Of a DNA stretch of 64,000 nt, positions 1-11,035 are shown piece after piece; within the stretch, counting starts at the first letter, position 1, and each line of letters starts with the position of its first letter. This DNA is from Gnetum montanum (taxonomy: Eukaryota > Streptophyta > Gnetopsida > Gnetales > Gnetaceae): assembly GCA_015680685.1 (NCBI GenBank), contig MNCI01023742.1, positions 1,196,979 through 1,260,978 on the forward strand, read 5' to 3'. Under the pieces are notes generated by a model, which saw nothing but the letters and a program-made list of their open reading frames with translations, did not search any database and was not told where the DNA came from. Made by a program: the position numbers and the translations under genes.

Positions 1-302
1 TTGGAGTTGTGATCTTGCACAATGTATTTAGGATGGAGTTCCTCGATGCCCAACCTTATAAGAGTTTGTTGGAGAATTGTAGGAACTAATCAATCGAGTA
101 GCAACATAATGTTGCCTTCCATGTTCCACCACCGCATCTATTCATCCTAATGTAGGAGGAAGATGAAGTTGGGCACACACTTATCAGGATGAGTATATAT
201 CACTTAGAATTGTTGGGGCACTAGCTGATTTGATCGTTAATTCCTTTGATTAGATGTGCGCTCAAATTTCGACGAAGAATCATCTTTGTGAGAAGAATAC
301 AT
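1..302 (-). pseudogene. Gag N-terminal fragment of element G (partial)
   Basis: This is the first ~100 codons of a Ty3/gypsy Gag, read leftwards from an ATG at 302 and running off the window edge. The translation parallels the Gag N-termini of D (from 30243) and E (from 43950): an I/Y-H-P/L-[ND]-E-Y-like stretch, then F-[IT]-F-[IL]-LH, then a GNIM segment, then [YE]-[IV]-VQDH[DN]. Several in-frame stops interrupt it. It lies 130 bp inside the primer-binding site of G, as expected for a first Gag exon or ORF. The rest of G is outside the window, so its class (with or without pol or ORF2) is unknown. Assignment rests on similarity to the other copies in this window. Confidence 0.6.
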
Positions 303-434
303 TTGGATTAAAATAAAATACCAATATGCTTTTTATAATTATTATTACTTAGAATGATTATGAATTTAAGGTTCGATCCAATGATGTTGCATAATTTTCA
401 CTAAGTCTTAGATAGTGCATGTAGCTAACTAAAG

Positions 435-452
435 TCCCTAGCAATAGTGCCA
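435..452 (-). other. Primer-binding site of element G
   Basis: On the minus strand the 18 bases next to the LTR read TGGCACTATTGCTAGGGA. This fits the complement of the plant tRNA-Asp 3' end apart from a few transitions. The sites of B, C and D match the same tRNA in the same way. Confidence 0.7.
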
Positions 453-453
453 A

Positions 454-1352
454 TGATGAGTAGTGAGTATACCCTATGCCTAACCATGCAAATCACTAGT
501 TTTCACTCAATGATCTAATCAAATTCTAAAGATTTTAAGTTTCTTAGTAAATTGGTTCTAGGAGGTGAAACTAATCGTTGCAATCATTGTCTTCCCAGTT
601 CCACTTGTAAAGTGTAGATGTATGGTTAAGTGTAACTGAGGGATATGATTTTTATCATTTTTATCTTTTATGAATCAAGTCACATAATGATCAAGAATAG
701 AGTAATTTAATATTTAACTAATCTAATAACTAGCTATCACTTAACTAATTCTAAAATAAGCATCTATTCCCACTTGTTAGACACATCCTAAACATGTATA
801 GCGCTACTAGGTTACCAAACGTTAAGCATTACTAGGATTACCAAATGTTAAATGTATGCTCAAAGTGGTTGTACTTATGTTTGCTATTTAATCAATATTA
901 ATTAACTACTTAAAAACATTAAAGTAAATTGCATGAATATTAAATTCATAATGAAACAATTAATCTATTCCAAGTGTTGCAAGGTTTATCAAAAAAGCTC
1001 ATCTTTATTGTCATCAACATTGAAGTGCTCAGGTGCAATAGTGCTCGAATAAAGATCTATACATTCTTTGACTCCTACTGTCGGTACTTAGAAAATATTC
1101 TAACTTTTGAGAAGAAAAACTACAAGTGCTTCACTATAACTATGAAAAGACTGCCATAAATGCTATGGGTAGGCACACATTTATAGGTAGAAATAAGAGG
1201 CCCCATCAATAAGTACAAGTCAATGGGTCAAATCCCACATTGATGGGGTCATATTGATGAGATCCCATTGACAGGGTCATGTTGATTGGATGTCATTAAT
1301 AGGGTCACATTGATGGAATGCCATCGACATGGCCCAACAATGTGACTCAACA
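454..1352 (-). repeat. 5' LTR of element G
   Basis: The left edge is TGATGAGTAGTGAG and the right edge is GTGACTCAACA, so in sense orientation the LTR runs TGTTGAGTCAC...CTCATCA, about 899 bp. Middle blocks (for example the 'ACTAGGTTACCAAA' and 'GCTCAAAGTGG' stretches near 810-870) recur in the LTRs of B, C, D, E and F. A TATA-like TTTATAGG (plus strand 1182-1189, read as CCTATAAA on the minus strand) precedes a U3 built of short imperfect tandem units of the type CATTGATGGGGTCA at about 1195-1345. The LTR abuts unrelated chromovirus sequence at 1353, which marks the insertion point. Confidence 0.7.
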
Positions 1353-3240
1353 CTACCTAACTAGTTCTTCACACTTGGGTTGATTCTGTATACTTCTTTA
1401 TTGGGTAATTCAACTCCTAGCATTAAATCAATGGTGTGCAATATGAATTATTGAGATGAAAAACCATTGGCTAAGTTTGTAATGAAGAAATTAGAAAATT
1501 GTTTAATTAGCGTTCTTACCTCTAGAGTCACATCTTCTTCTTGTTGACTGCTAGCCATTGTAAGCACCACCACCATGCCTTCTTTTTCTCTACATAGTTT
1601 TTGTAGGAACTCTCATTGCAACATTGAGAAAACCAAGCTTTTCTTAAGCTCACAAGTAAGTTGAACTCCTTTCAAGATTGCTGTTGAGGAATCTCCATGA
1701 ATTCTAGAAAGGAAACCTTTTTTATGAGTACTGTGTTAGCTTGTGAAACAATCATAATAAAGCGATCATATTATTAATGTTTTTGTAAAATGATATGACA
1801 TTCACCCATAGGAACAATGTCATAGAGTATAGCATCTATGTAATTACCAATTTGAAATATTATTATATATTATATTTCAACCTAATGATTCATAGATTGA
1901 TCAAGCTAACTTACATAATATGGTTGACAATGATCTTTCATGGATAGGTGAAGTTGCTCCATCATGTACTTAGATATAAGATTACCTGAGATTGCATTAT
2001 CCACAACCATGATCACCAACTTACCACCATAGTTTACATAGAACTTGAGTAAATTCCTTCTTTCTACTTCATGGTTTGTTTGTTGTGATTGTAGTGCCAT
2101 AGCCTATGAGAATGGCTACATCCTCAATTCCTCATACTTAGACTCATTTGCAAGCTCTTCTTGCATTGGTTTAGCTCCCAAATAACTTGCAAAATCTTCA
2201 ACTAGGTCCTTCATAGGCACCTACATGGTGTGATAACTATTTGCAATATGAGGGCATTCAAAACCACTATGCCCAATCTTACTACAATTGAAACACAAAC
2301 CCCCAAAATTGGCTACAATTTTCTCTAGTTGGAATGATTTGAAGCCTCTTTTGTATCTCCCTCATTCACATCCATGAAATGACTAAACCATTGGTTGCCT
2401 ATCTTGATTTACAAGTTGAGGTTGAGCTTGCACCATGCCTTCTTACCTCTAGGCTCTCTTGACTCTTTGTCTTGAGGTGTCCATGATGGATATTACTTGA
2501 AGTCCCTCTTTTCCATAGCTTCTCTTCTACCTTTATGATAACATGAAATTTTTCCTCCATTGTGTGTGGAAAGGCCATGGTCATCTCCTCTTGGATGGCT
2601 ATCCTAAACTAGCTATGTACCTGGCAATCTCTATCCACATCGTCATTCACTTTTCCTTATATGTTGAGCTTCTAAAACTCGTGGAACTCCTCTATGTACT
2701 TATTTACAGATTTCTCATTCTACCTTAAGAACTATGATTGTTTATATAAAGATTTCTCATTCTACCTTAAGAACTATGCTTGTTTATATAAAGTTCTCTT
2801 ATAATTAAGCAATAGATATTTCTCTTTCAACTTTCTTACTATTATGTCCTAGATATGGACCTTCTCCTTGCCTTGTTGTTGTCTTTCCATCTACTTGTAC
2901 TCCCACCACATTGCTGCAAGGTCAACAAGCTTTGTAACAGCAATCTTAACTTTCTTGTTCTCCTCCGTTTTCACTACATCATGATATGCCACAATTTGCC
3001 AAACGGTGTCTAATAAAGCATTGCATCAAGGCTCCCATTGTAAGCATGAACATCACAACTTATAGTTTTCCCCACATTGAATAGTTACCCACAAAATAAT
3101 GTTCTTCGTGCGGGCTTCCAACTTCAAATCGTCCTTCTGACCGCTACTCATGTCTGCCGTGAATCTATGATGTAGCACCTCCATCGTAATATTGTGTGGA
3201 AGCTGACTCAGTCTTCTTGGTTATACATGTGTGCGGTCTT
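1353..3240 (-). pseudogene. Degenerate chromovirus-like gag-protease fragment
   Basis: Read leftwards, this is a gag and protease remnant of a Ty3/gypsy family different from G. Gag features include an A-x-x-WW-E-Y segment near 2900, a V-x-x-Y-[IV]-EEF segment near 2690, and a CCHC zinc knuckle (CFNCSKIGHSGFEC) near 2250-2300. At 1906-2100 is a retropepsin-like stretch with VVDNAISGNLIS and a following H-x-x-PYYVSW motif. Downstream, to about 1700, comes a D-[IV]-VPMGECHII block typical of the chromovirus protease-RT linker. No RT is left: G's LTR cuts the copy at 1352. Many stops and frame changes are present. The right boundary (3.2-3.3 kb) is approximate and no LTR of this copy was found. 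Confidence 0.6.
2708..2791. repeat. 42-bp tandem duplication in the chromovirus gag remnant
   Basis: Two adjacent 42-bp units (2708-2749 and 2750-2791), each beginning AGATTTCTCATTCTACC, differ at one base (GATT versus GCTT). This is a recent local duplication inside dead coding sequence. Confidence 0.85.
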
Positions 3241-5044
3241 AACTCTTAATTGATTCTAAATATTTTTCCATGAGGCGGAGCATCTCCATACCTTCAGCTC
3301 AGTGTATATGACATATGAAATGTTGTCTTACAAGGTAAGGAAGAAATAGTAATATGAATAGCGCTTATAAAACGACCCTTACGAAAGGTACAGATCAAGA
3401 AAACAAGAAGCAACAATAGCCCATGGATATGCCCAGTGAGATTACGAGGTAGATCAAATCGTAACAAGGATACTATTTACGAAAGTGGGATAGCAGGGAT
3501 TACAAATGTTTAACACAGCATTAACATACAAAGAAACTCTCAGAACTTACAAACATTTCACCACCTCGGTACCTTAAGATGGTAAATATGCAACAACACG
3601 ATCACAATAGCCTAAATCATACGCAATGCTTCTGACGGAACAGAGACAATGTTTAAACCAACATTTACGACAGCCACAGCAAACTTCAAACTCAGTGACA
3701 GAAAATGCCTTCTGCTCCACGCTAAAAACAACAACTCATCTCCTCACTTTCCTCTTTGTTTTCAAAGCCAGTTCCCATTCCCGCTTAAAACACATACCCT
3801 AGAACTCTCCAGCTCAGTTCAGAATGAAGATAGAGAATTATCTTTAGACGATAAAAAAAACTTGAACCAAATGAAGATGAGTGCGGTAGGCATCGCTGTA
3901 CGGTTTGCTTTCCTGTCACTGTGAACCCACGTGAACTGTTCTGAGGGCGCCGTTTTTACAGTTCCGTGGGTGGCACTCCACTGTTACTCCACCTCAGCAC
4001 ACAGGCCTACCCTTCTAGTTTCTCCGCTGCTCCTGTAGAGTGAACATGAAGAATACTTTTAATTTCAACATAAACTTTAAATAATGTAATTGAAGTATCT
4101 CTCTTACAATTGCGTACGGTTTAGAATGACGGGAAGCCAACCTTTATTTGGTGCTTCATTTGGTCCAACAATGCCTTCACCCATCACAGTTGTAGGCTAT
4201 GTTTTATTGGAATAGTTATTCCGCCCAAATATTATTATTCACAATTCTGAATTCCGGTTCTTAAAAAGTTTTATAACTTAATATTAATACTTTATGACCA
4301 AGGGATCAACCTATAGTTTTAGTTACTCCAATTCCTAAACATTTTTTGCAATTACAATTGCAAGTCTTCTGAATCACGATTGTTCCGAGCAGCATCATTA
4401 TTTAGTATTTAGTTATTTACTGTCTTTTTAAAGGTGCACTGTACTGGAATCTTTCTGTTTCTTCTTTTTTCTAATCGACAGTAGCGCCGTACTGCCGTAG
4501 GAATGAATTCTGTTTCTTACCGAGCAGGTGATCGCGACAATTGAAACATACATGTAGCTTATACTCAGAGAATAATCAAGAAACGCTATTGGTGATCCTC
4601 TCTTCAACCTCGCTGCAGTTAGCGCGAATAAGCGATTATGATTTTCGCTTTGGTAGCTCTTCATAGATTCATACATTCACTCATGTTCGGTATTCTTTTC
4701 TATATATATATATATCCAACTATGAAATGAAGAAGCGATTTAGTGGTTTACCATGCACCAAACGTGATTCTACGTATACTGAAATTATGAACTTCCGACT
4801 TTTTCTTCGGTATGCATCAAAATCCAAAACTGCTCTCTTTATTTCATTCGGAGAAGAAACTAGAAACAAAGTCTTGGAAACGAATGGATGCAATCTAGAT
4901 TGCATACCGATTACCAATAATGAGCATGTTACAAAACCCATAAATGAATAAGCAAGCGTCAGAATAGACAAAGGTGGGAGTGAATACATAACGAAGGAAT
5001 GAATGAAGGGAATAGAATACACTGCTAATAAGAGTGAAATGGAC
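3241..5044. other. Low-copy interval without a confident gene
   Basis: Base composition is more balanced here than in the surrounding repeats, and none of the repeat families in this window recurs here. It holds one possible ORF (separate entry), a G-box-like CACGTG at 3928-3933 and a (TA)n tract at 4701-4715. The part just left of 5045 would be the 3' UTR and downstream region of the minus-strand peptide gene. Other ORFs here overlap on opposite strands and show no recognisable motif. Confidence 0.5.
3649..3924 (+). CDS. Possible small ORF, function unknown (low confidence)
   Basis: An ATG-initiated ORF of 91 codons in the low-copy island. The first ~60 residues are rich in Ser, Thr, Lys, Asn and Phe with few acidic residues, loosely like a plastid transit peptide. 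The rest is a short acidic/basic stretch (EDRELSLDDKK) and a hydrophobic end. I do not recognise the family. It could be a first exon of a larger gene, but no supporting exon was identified to the right. It could equally be a chance ORF in sequence of higher GC. Confidence 0.2.
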   Translation: MFKPTFTTATANFKLSDRKCLLLHAKNNNSSPHFPLCFQSQFPFPLKTHTLELSSSVQNEDRELSLDDKKNLNQMKMSAVGIAVRFAFLSL

Positions 5045-5311
5045 TCAGTTATGGACGTTCTGGGTGGCTGCAGAAACAGGCACAGAATGACCGACACCTG
5101 GACTTGAACCAGACAGCAGCTTTGAGTTTACCAGAGCTCCTTCCGCTGCTTCAATTTTGGACATCTTGGCCATGTTAGGAGTCTGCAATCCGTTCTGATG
5201 CTTCTTCTGATGGAAGTTTCTTGCATCAGCTGCAGTAATTGCAACTGAAAACATCACCATCAGCATTATCACAAGTGATAGAAACTGCACTCTTGGAGCA
5301 CTAACCGCCAT
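5045..5311 (-). CDS. Secreted signalling-peptide precursor, CEP/PIP/IDA-like
   Basis: An 88-residue intronless ORF. The start is the ATG at 5311, in a good plant context (AAATGG); upstream in-frame codons include no ATG before the TATA box. Residues 1-30 form a classic signal peptide: a short basic n-region, a hydrophobic core (about 10-25, FLSLVIMLMVMFSVAI) and A-A-D-A at the likely cleavage site. The middle (31-64) is basic and variable. The C-terminus carries SGSSPGVGH (67-75). Its SPGVGH matches the core of CEP peptides and resembles the SGPS-x-GxGH end of PIP peptides. It is followed by VPVSAATQNVHN-COOH, reminiscent of the IDA ending (P-x-SA...HN). Known members of these families are cut from such precursors and act as apoplastic ligands of leucine-rich-repeat receptor kinases. 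That role here is inference from architecture. A TATA box lies about 100 bp upstream. Confidence 0.6.
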   Translation of the reverse strand: MAVSAPRVQFLSLVIMLMVMFSVAITAADARNFHQKKHQNGLQTPNMAKMSKIEAAEGALVNSKLLSGSSPGVGHSVPVSAATQNVHN

Positions 5312-5411
5312 TTGATGAAATGAATGTTGAATAGAGAGAAGAAATTCCAAAATTCAAAACCTAATTCAAATACCTGGCAAATTCTGGGATCAGAAGGCAA
5401 GTCTGGTGGGG

Positions 5412-5419
5412 TATTTAAA
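5412..5419 (-). promoter_or_regulatory. TATA box of the peptide-precursor gene
   Basis: TTTAAATA on the minus strand, 101 bp upstream of the ATG at 5311. It would place transcription start near 5380-5390 and give a leader of about 70-80 nt, with no upstream ATG in frame. Confidence 0.5.
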
Positions 5420-5914
5420 GTTCATAAAAGTATGGAATGGAAGCAACGAAGAAACTCTGATTATGGCCGTCGCTATTAACTTTGAATTGAATTGAATTCA
5501 GCACATTCAACTGAAATCCGCTGGCATGGGGATTTCACCAACTTTGAAAACAGGACTACGCAGTTGCTGGATTTCGGTCTGTAATAGCGAAACATACATG
5601 ACGTAAAAGGAGTCACTGTTTGGTCAAGAATTTCTCTCATCTTCAAATGACACAATTTCTCTTCAATGATCCGCCTGCAACTGTAATCCCCCTTTCAGAA
5701 TGTTCGTGTTGCAGTTTCCGATCAACTTCCACTACTGCAACAAACAGTTGCAGAATCTGATAATATTTTGGTCGTGTCGCAAAAGGCGGCAAAATCAGTT
5801 GACTAAATGCCACCGAACTTGTCATGTTCGAGTGCATCCTTAAACTTCATCTTTCTACCAACCATGTTAGCGACTTAGCGTAACTTATCAGGTTTAATGT
5901 ATGTTGTTGTTAGG

Positions 5915-6026
5915 AAAGTGAGCCCAACGTGTAATCCACGGTTTACATAAATGGATAACAATTGTTGCAGAAAGTGAACCTAACTTGTAATCCACAATTT
6001 ACATAAATGATTAACAATTGTTACAG
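5915..6026. repeat. 56-bp tandem duplication
   Basis: Two adjacent units, 5915-5970 and 5971-6026, each starting AAAGTGARCC and ending AACAATTGTTRCAG, differ at several sites, mostly transitions. They lie about 0.5 kb upstream of the peptide gene's TATA box. Confidence 0.8.
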
Positions 6027-6242
6027 AAAATCCACCGTGTGTGTAGCAGCCTAGGCCTGACTCCTGAGCGAACTATGGAGTTTTACTGAAATGAGGGTGA
6101 TGAAAACGAAAGCAAAACAATTTGCATGATGATGAAATATAGCAAAAGCAAAATTAAAGAAAGGGGAAATAAAAAACAGGAGGCTGAACGGGTCGAACAT
6201 TTTCTAAGGTCTAGCACGTTAATCCTTCGCAATATAAATCAT

Positions 6243-6317
6243 GTATATTAGCAAAAGATTTCGATCATGTGACCTCTGGGTTATGGGTATAACACGCTTC
6301 CGCTGTGCCAGTCCGAT
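6243..6317 (-). pseudogene. Relic of initiator tRNA-Met (CAT anticodon)
   Basis: On the minus strand, 75 nt follow the plant initiator tRNA-Met along its length. A D-arm/A-box reads TGGCACAGCGGAAGCGTG, an anticodon loop CCCATAACCC carries CAT, a B-box-like GATCGAAATC follows, and the 3' end is CTAATATACA where a functional gene would end near CTGATACCA. The 5' acceptor strand no longer pairs with the 3' side and the anticodon stem is mismatched, so it should not fold. It may be a retrotransposed tRNA, a tRNA-derived SINE head, or a dead gene. The sequence to its left (6190-6240) holds a second B-box-like GTTCGACCC on the same strand, which would suit a tRNA-derived SINE. Confidence 0.55.
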
Positions 6318-7965
6318 GATTTTTTATCTGCTATCCTAATTTAGGAAATTGAGAAAAGAAATTCACGCAATTCTTTCCATCTATTTTGACTTAAAAGTCT
6401 GTTACAATGTTGAAAACTGGATATGATGTAACTAAAATGATACTCCGGACTTTTTGATTGCCGTTGGGTTTGGCCACGCTGACAGGGTGAATCTTAATAT
6501 TAACATTATAACAACCGCTTAAGAAAGAAAAAAAAGAAAAATAAAACTTCTCTATCATTTGATTGGTGAGGAAGGGGCAGTACTGTTCATAAAGCATGAA
6601 AAATAATCATGTATGCATGAGAGATCGTAATTAATTAAGTATGATAGATCTGATCTTTTTCTCTTTGATGTTTCAGGGGGCGGATTTAATTTTTTTCCTT
6701 TTTAATTTTTCTGTACCAAATTTTATATTTCTAGAATTTTTAAATGGGAGACTTTAAATTACCTTCAATTTCTTTGAAAAATGCAGATTTACTAGTGAGT
6801 AAAAATTTGAAATGATTTTTTTAGTGATATTGATGCAACTAAAACACTTGATTTTATTCTACTTGATGATGTGTACATATCACTGGTAGGTAACCTTACA
6901 TCAAGATATGAGTTTATTCAAATGATGTGATGCAGAAACATGACATTTAAACTATTCAAGTCAAGTACTATTCTCCTTTTTTTTTATTGAAAGGAATTGA
7001 TATTATAATTAGGTGTAAAGACCTATATTTGACAAATTACATATTATAATTTTTCTAATGTTGGTAACTTTTATCACTATGAAGAACATTTATTTAATAC
7101 TTGTCTTTTTCTATTAAATAAGAAAAGATGCTAAAGAAAAGAAAACATGTGTTAAATTTGAAGAAGGGAAAAAATAATTTCAAATTGAAAATATTAAAAA
7201 TCATGTTAATATCAATGATAAAAATGATCAAATTACAATCAAGAAACCAAAGAAAACAAAAGCTTATAAGAATAATGTTATTTGTACTAAAGAAAGTATT
7301 GATTAGTCCCAACAGATAGCTCATAAAGTAGCAACTTTTTTCATATTTGACAAGAATACTATTAACTCAAAGATTAAAACTAGTGTTGACAAAAAGGTTA
7401 TAACTACTAGTAAAGATTCTTGGTGTAAGATTAACATTAAGTGATAAGGTAAAAGTTATTCAAAAGTTGTGCATTTATTTTCTCATAAATCTTGCTTTGA
7501 TACAAATATTAGTATTAAGTCATAGCTTTATACCTCGAATCCTTTTGCTAATTTTTATTTCAAGCATGAATATTGAAAGTGATGTACATGTTATTAGAAT
7601 TGGGACCTTCCTTCTTACAAATAATTAATTTTCTTTACTTAATTTTTCATAGCATCCATTGTAAGGTTGTACACTTGAGTAGACATTCTTAAAATTGGAA
7701 TGTTTTTTTCTTTTTCCTTTTTTCTTTCTTGTGTTTTCTACTTAGTGTTAAGTGTGTAATGTAATCTAAATTTTTTTTCTTATTATTAACATTTTTTGCT
7801 TCTTACCCACCAAGCATAGAAGTTTAGGGGTAACTATAGGTTAGTGGATAATTGAAAAAATCATTCAATTGGCTCTAAAATACTACCTTGCATGCTTCTT
7901 TTTATACCATCATGCTAACAACTATTGTTGGGGTATCATGTTGAAAGAGAAGTAGTAACACCTCT
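6318..7965. other. AT-rich intergenic sequence, no gene seen
   Basis: Long runs of A and T, no coding pattern, no recognised repeat family. Short lysine- or isoleucine-rich ORFs around 7094-7324 are composition artefacts. Confidence 0.5.
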
Positions 7966-9430
7966 ATTGATTATCTATAAAATTATATAAATAATTAATA
8001 GAAATGTTATGAAACCCTTAGAATCTAGATTTAACCTTGATTTACTAATTCAAAAGGAAGTCGTAAAATAGATAAAAACTATTAATTAGAAGCATAAATA
8101 TAATAAAGCAACACAACATAACAAAAGTTCATATTAATCACATACATAATTAAATAAAATTTATTTAAAGAAAAATAGATATTTGCATAGCCACAAAAAT
8201 GTAAATGTCAAAAAATCACTATTTGTATCATAAAATAGTATACAAAATAGTGATTCAATTGAACACTTGTTTGGCCTTGATCAGACATCTAGAAATAAAG
8301 ATTCACATTTGAAGTCTACCAAATTAAATAATAAAATAAAAAATAATAATTAAATAAAATATTAATATATAATAAATAATAACATATAACATGTGAAAAA
8401 ATGAGAAATGATCCTTAAAATGTCATGGTTCAAATGGCACAAATAGCAATTTCATATCTATCATACTTTATTCTTCATTTACAAAAGTAGGTCCATAACT
8501 CAAGTGTCCATTAAATGTATAAGGTTTCTATTTTACAAAAATAAAAAATATACATAAATTATTTTTCAAGTTCAAAGGGTTCATCTTATACAAAATTGAT
8601 CCATCTTTCATCCCATGTTTCTCTTTCGGTGTTTCCATGGCTACTCTTGGCTCTCTACATTGAAATGCAGAAGAAGTCAAAACTTGTCAAATAAGAAAAG
8701 TTATTTTATTTCTCTCTTATAGACCATAAAGATTATAGGCTAAAAGTCTAGACAAAAATTCTAAGCTAGATAAAGGTTTCTAATTAAATATTCAAAAATA
8801 TTTTGAAGTTCAATGTTACCACAAATTTGTCAAAAATCCAAATAAAATCCAATAATCCAAAGCATATATATTCTATCTAGGCATCTCCAAAGGCTAGGTC
8901 TTGGTTACCCACACTGGCAAAGGAATATACCAACAAATCTTGAAATAATCTCACTATTATCATTAGATTATCTTTTTAATTATTTAATGTCCAAATATAT
9001 CACAAATTTTTCCAACAAAAATCCAAAAGGCATATATTTTATCCAAGCATCTCATAATACTAGCTCTTGGCTATCCTCACTTCCAAATGGGCACATCGAT
9101 CTTGAAGTAACATTGCTATTATCATTGAATTATCTTTGTGATGCCAAATGAGCCACTTATGGTTGGGTCTTAGCAATGGCCTCATTATTAACATCCTCAA
9201 TACCCGAGGCACACATATCATGACAAGGATAGGTCTTGACTATGCCTCACCCCACACTGTTAGACTCAATTACTCAATGACATAGTCTTAGCTAGTTCAC
9301 CATCCTTACATGAACTTACAAATCAAAATCCAAGGTAGGAAATCCATCCAAACCCTTATTTCTGTGGGGTGGATCACACTAAAGAAATGTCATGATTTCT
9401 TTATGTGCTACGCTATTATCTTAAGCTAAT
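7966..9430 (+). repeat. Putative LTR, left copy of a ~1.45-kb direct repeat
   Basis: Starts AGTAACACCTCTATTG and aligns collinearly with 9560-11035 throughout (for example CACATTTGAAG near 8305 with 9915, CATATCTATCATA near 8453 with 10073, and CAAATCAAAATCCAA near 9318 with 10968). Each copy contains two diverged internal subrepeats of about 170-190 bp built around 'CTCACTATTATCATTAGATTATC'-type sequence. A sequence like a decayed tRNA-iMet primer site follows immediately, so the pair is best read as the LTRs of a retroelement. Confidence 0.5.
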
Positions 9431-9559
9431 ATAGAATTCAAGTGAACATCGTCAATATCTTACTTCTCAATATAGGCATCTCCCAAGGTGCTTCCTCCTT
9501 GCATTTTGAAAAACTTTACTTAAAAAAAATCACATAATAGAAGGTACACCAAGTAATAT
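9431..9559 (+). other. Very short interior between two putative LTRs, with PBS-like start
   Basis: Begins GCTAATATAGAATTCAAG, which resembles the tRNA-iMet primer-binding site after several transitions and a one-base loss. It ends at CCAAGTAATA, directly before the second repeat. No coding capacity. The same stretch (about 9385-9559) recurs inverted at about 57906-58095, where the PBS-like part reads TTGATATAGAATTCAAG on the minus strand. Confidence 0.4.
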
Positions 9560-11035
9560 GTAACACCGTTATTAATTATCTATTAAATCCTATAAATAAC
9601 TAATACAAATGCTACAAAACCTCAAGAATCTAAATTTATCCTTAATTCACTAATTCAAAATGAAGTTGTAAAATAGATAACAATTATTAATTAAAGGCAT
9701 AAATATAGTAAAGCAACACAATGTAATAATATTTCTTACTACTAGCATATATAATTAGATAAACTTGAATTCCAGAAAAAATGAAAAATAGCACAACCAA
9801 AAAAAATATAGATGTCAAAAATTTTCACTAGTTACACCACAAAATAGTATACAAAATAATGATTCACATTTTAACCTCAATTTGACATTTAAAAACAAAG
9901 ATATTCACATTTGAAGTTTACTAATCTAAATAATAAAATTAAAAATCATAATTAATAAAATAAAATATTAATATATAATAAAATAATATTACTTTTCCTA
10001 AACTTATAGCACACACCAAAATGAAAAATGATCTTTGCAATGTCATGATCCAATGAGCATAAGAAATAATTTCATATCTATCATAATTTATTATTTATTC
10101 AAAAAAAAATAGGTACATGGCTTAAGTATTCAAAAAGTATACAAGGTCTCTATTTTAGAAAAATAAAAAATTTGCAAAATTTATTTTTCAAGTTAAGAGA
10201 GTCCATCTTCCATAGAAGTGATCCAGATTTTGCCCCATGTTCCTCTTTCAATGTTTTCCTAGCTACCCTAGGCTCTCGACATTGAAATGTAAGATGAGTC
10301 AAAATCCCTTAAATAAGAAAGATTATTTATTTCCCTTTTCATGGAGCATAAAGGCTTGAGGCTAAAATTATTTGGATACAAGCTAGACAAAGGTTTCTAC
10401 TTAAATATTCAAAAATGCTTTGAAGTCTAAAATTGCTTCAAATTTGCTAAAAATCTAAATAAAATTAAATAATCCAAAGAATATATATTATATCTAGGAA
10501 TCTTTGAAGGCTAGCTCTTAATTACCCTCACTGCTCAAGGAATACATTGACAGATCTTGGAATAATCTCACTATTATCATCGGATTATCTTTTTAATTAT
10601 TATCATCGGATTATCTTTTTAATTATCTCATGTACAAAGATATTACAAATTTTTCCAACAAAAATCCAAAAACTATATATTTTATCCAAGCATCTTAAAA
10701 TTCTAGCTCTTAGTTACCCTCACTACCAAAGGAATACACCAATAAGTCCTAGAATAATCTCACTACTATCATTAGATTATCCGCGAGATCTCAAATGGGC
10801 CACTCATGGCTGGGTCTTTGCATTAGTCTTACTACTAATATCCTCAAATGCCGAAGCACACGTATCATTGGAAGGATAAGTCTTGACTATGCCTCACCAT
10901 ACACCACTAGACTCAACTATTAAATGTCATGGTTTCAACTACTTTCCCAACCTCACATGAACATACAAATCAAAATCCAATGTAACAAATCTATTCAAAC
11001 ACTTGTTCCCATGAAGTGGGTCCCACTAAAGAACA
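9560..11035 (+). repeat. Putative LTR, right copy of the ~1.45-kb direct repeat
   Basis: Starts TGTAACACCGTTATTAATT and keeps collinear similarity to 7966-9390 up to CACTAAAGAA near 11030. Differences are mainly transitions and small indels. It includes a local 33-bp duplication near 10570-10622 (ATTATCATCGGATTATC repeated). Confidence 0.5.

Noticed and set aside
4428-4951. ORFs of 74-125 codons on both strands left of the peptide gene
   Set aside because: They overlap each other and the presumed 3' UTR, with no domain or signal; several depend on non-ATG starts.
5312-5350. Thirteen extra N-terminal codons for the peptide precursor
   Set aside because: The codon at 5350 is TTG, not ATG; the first ATG is at 5311, where a standard signal peptide begins.
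6190-6240. Second tRNA-like unit beside the iMet relic
   Set aside because: Only a B-box-like GTTCGACCC and loose arm-like sequence; too little to call a gene or a dimeric SINE.
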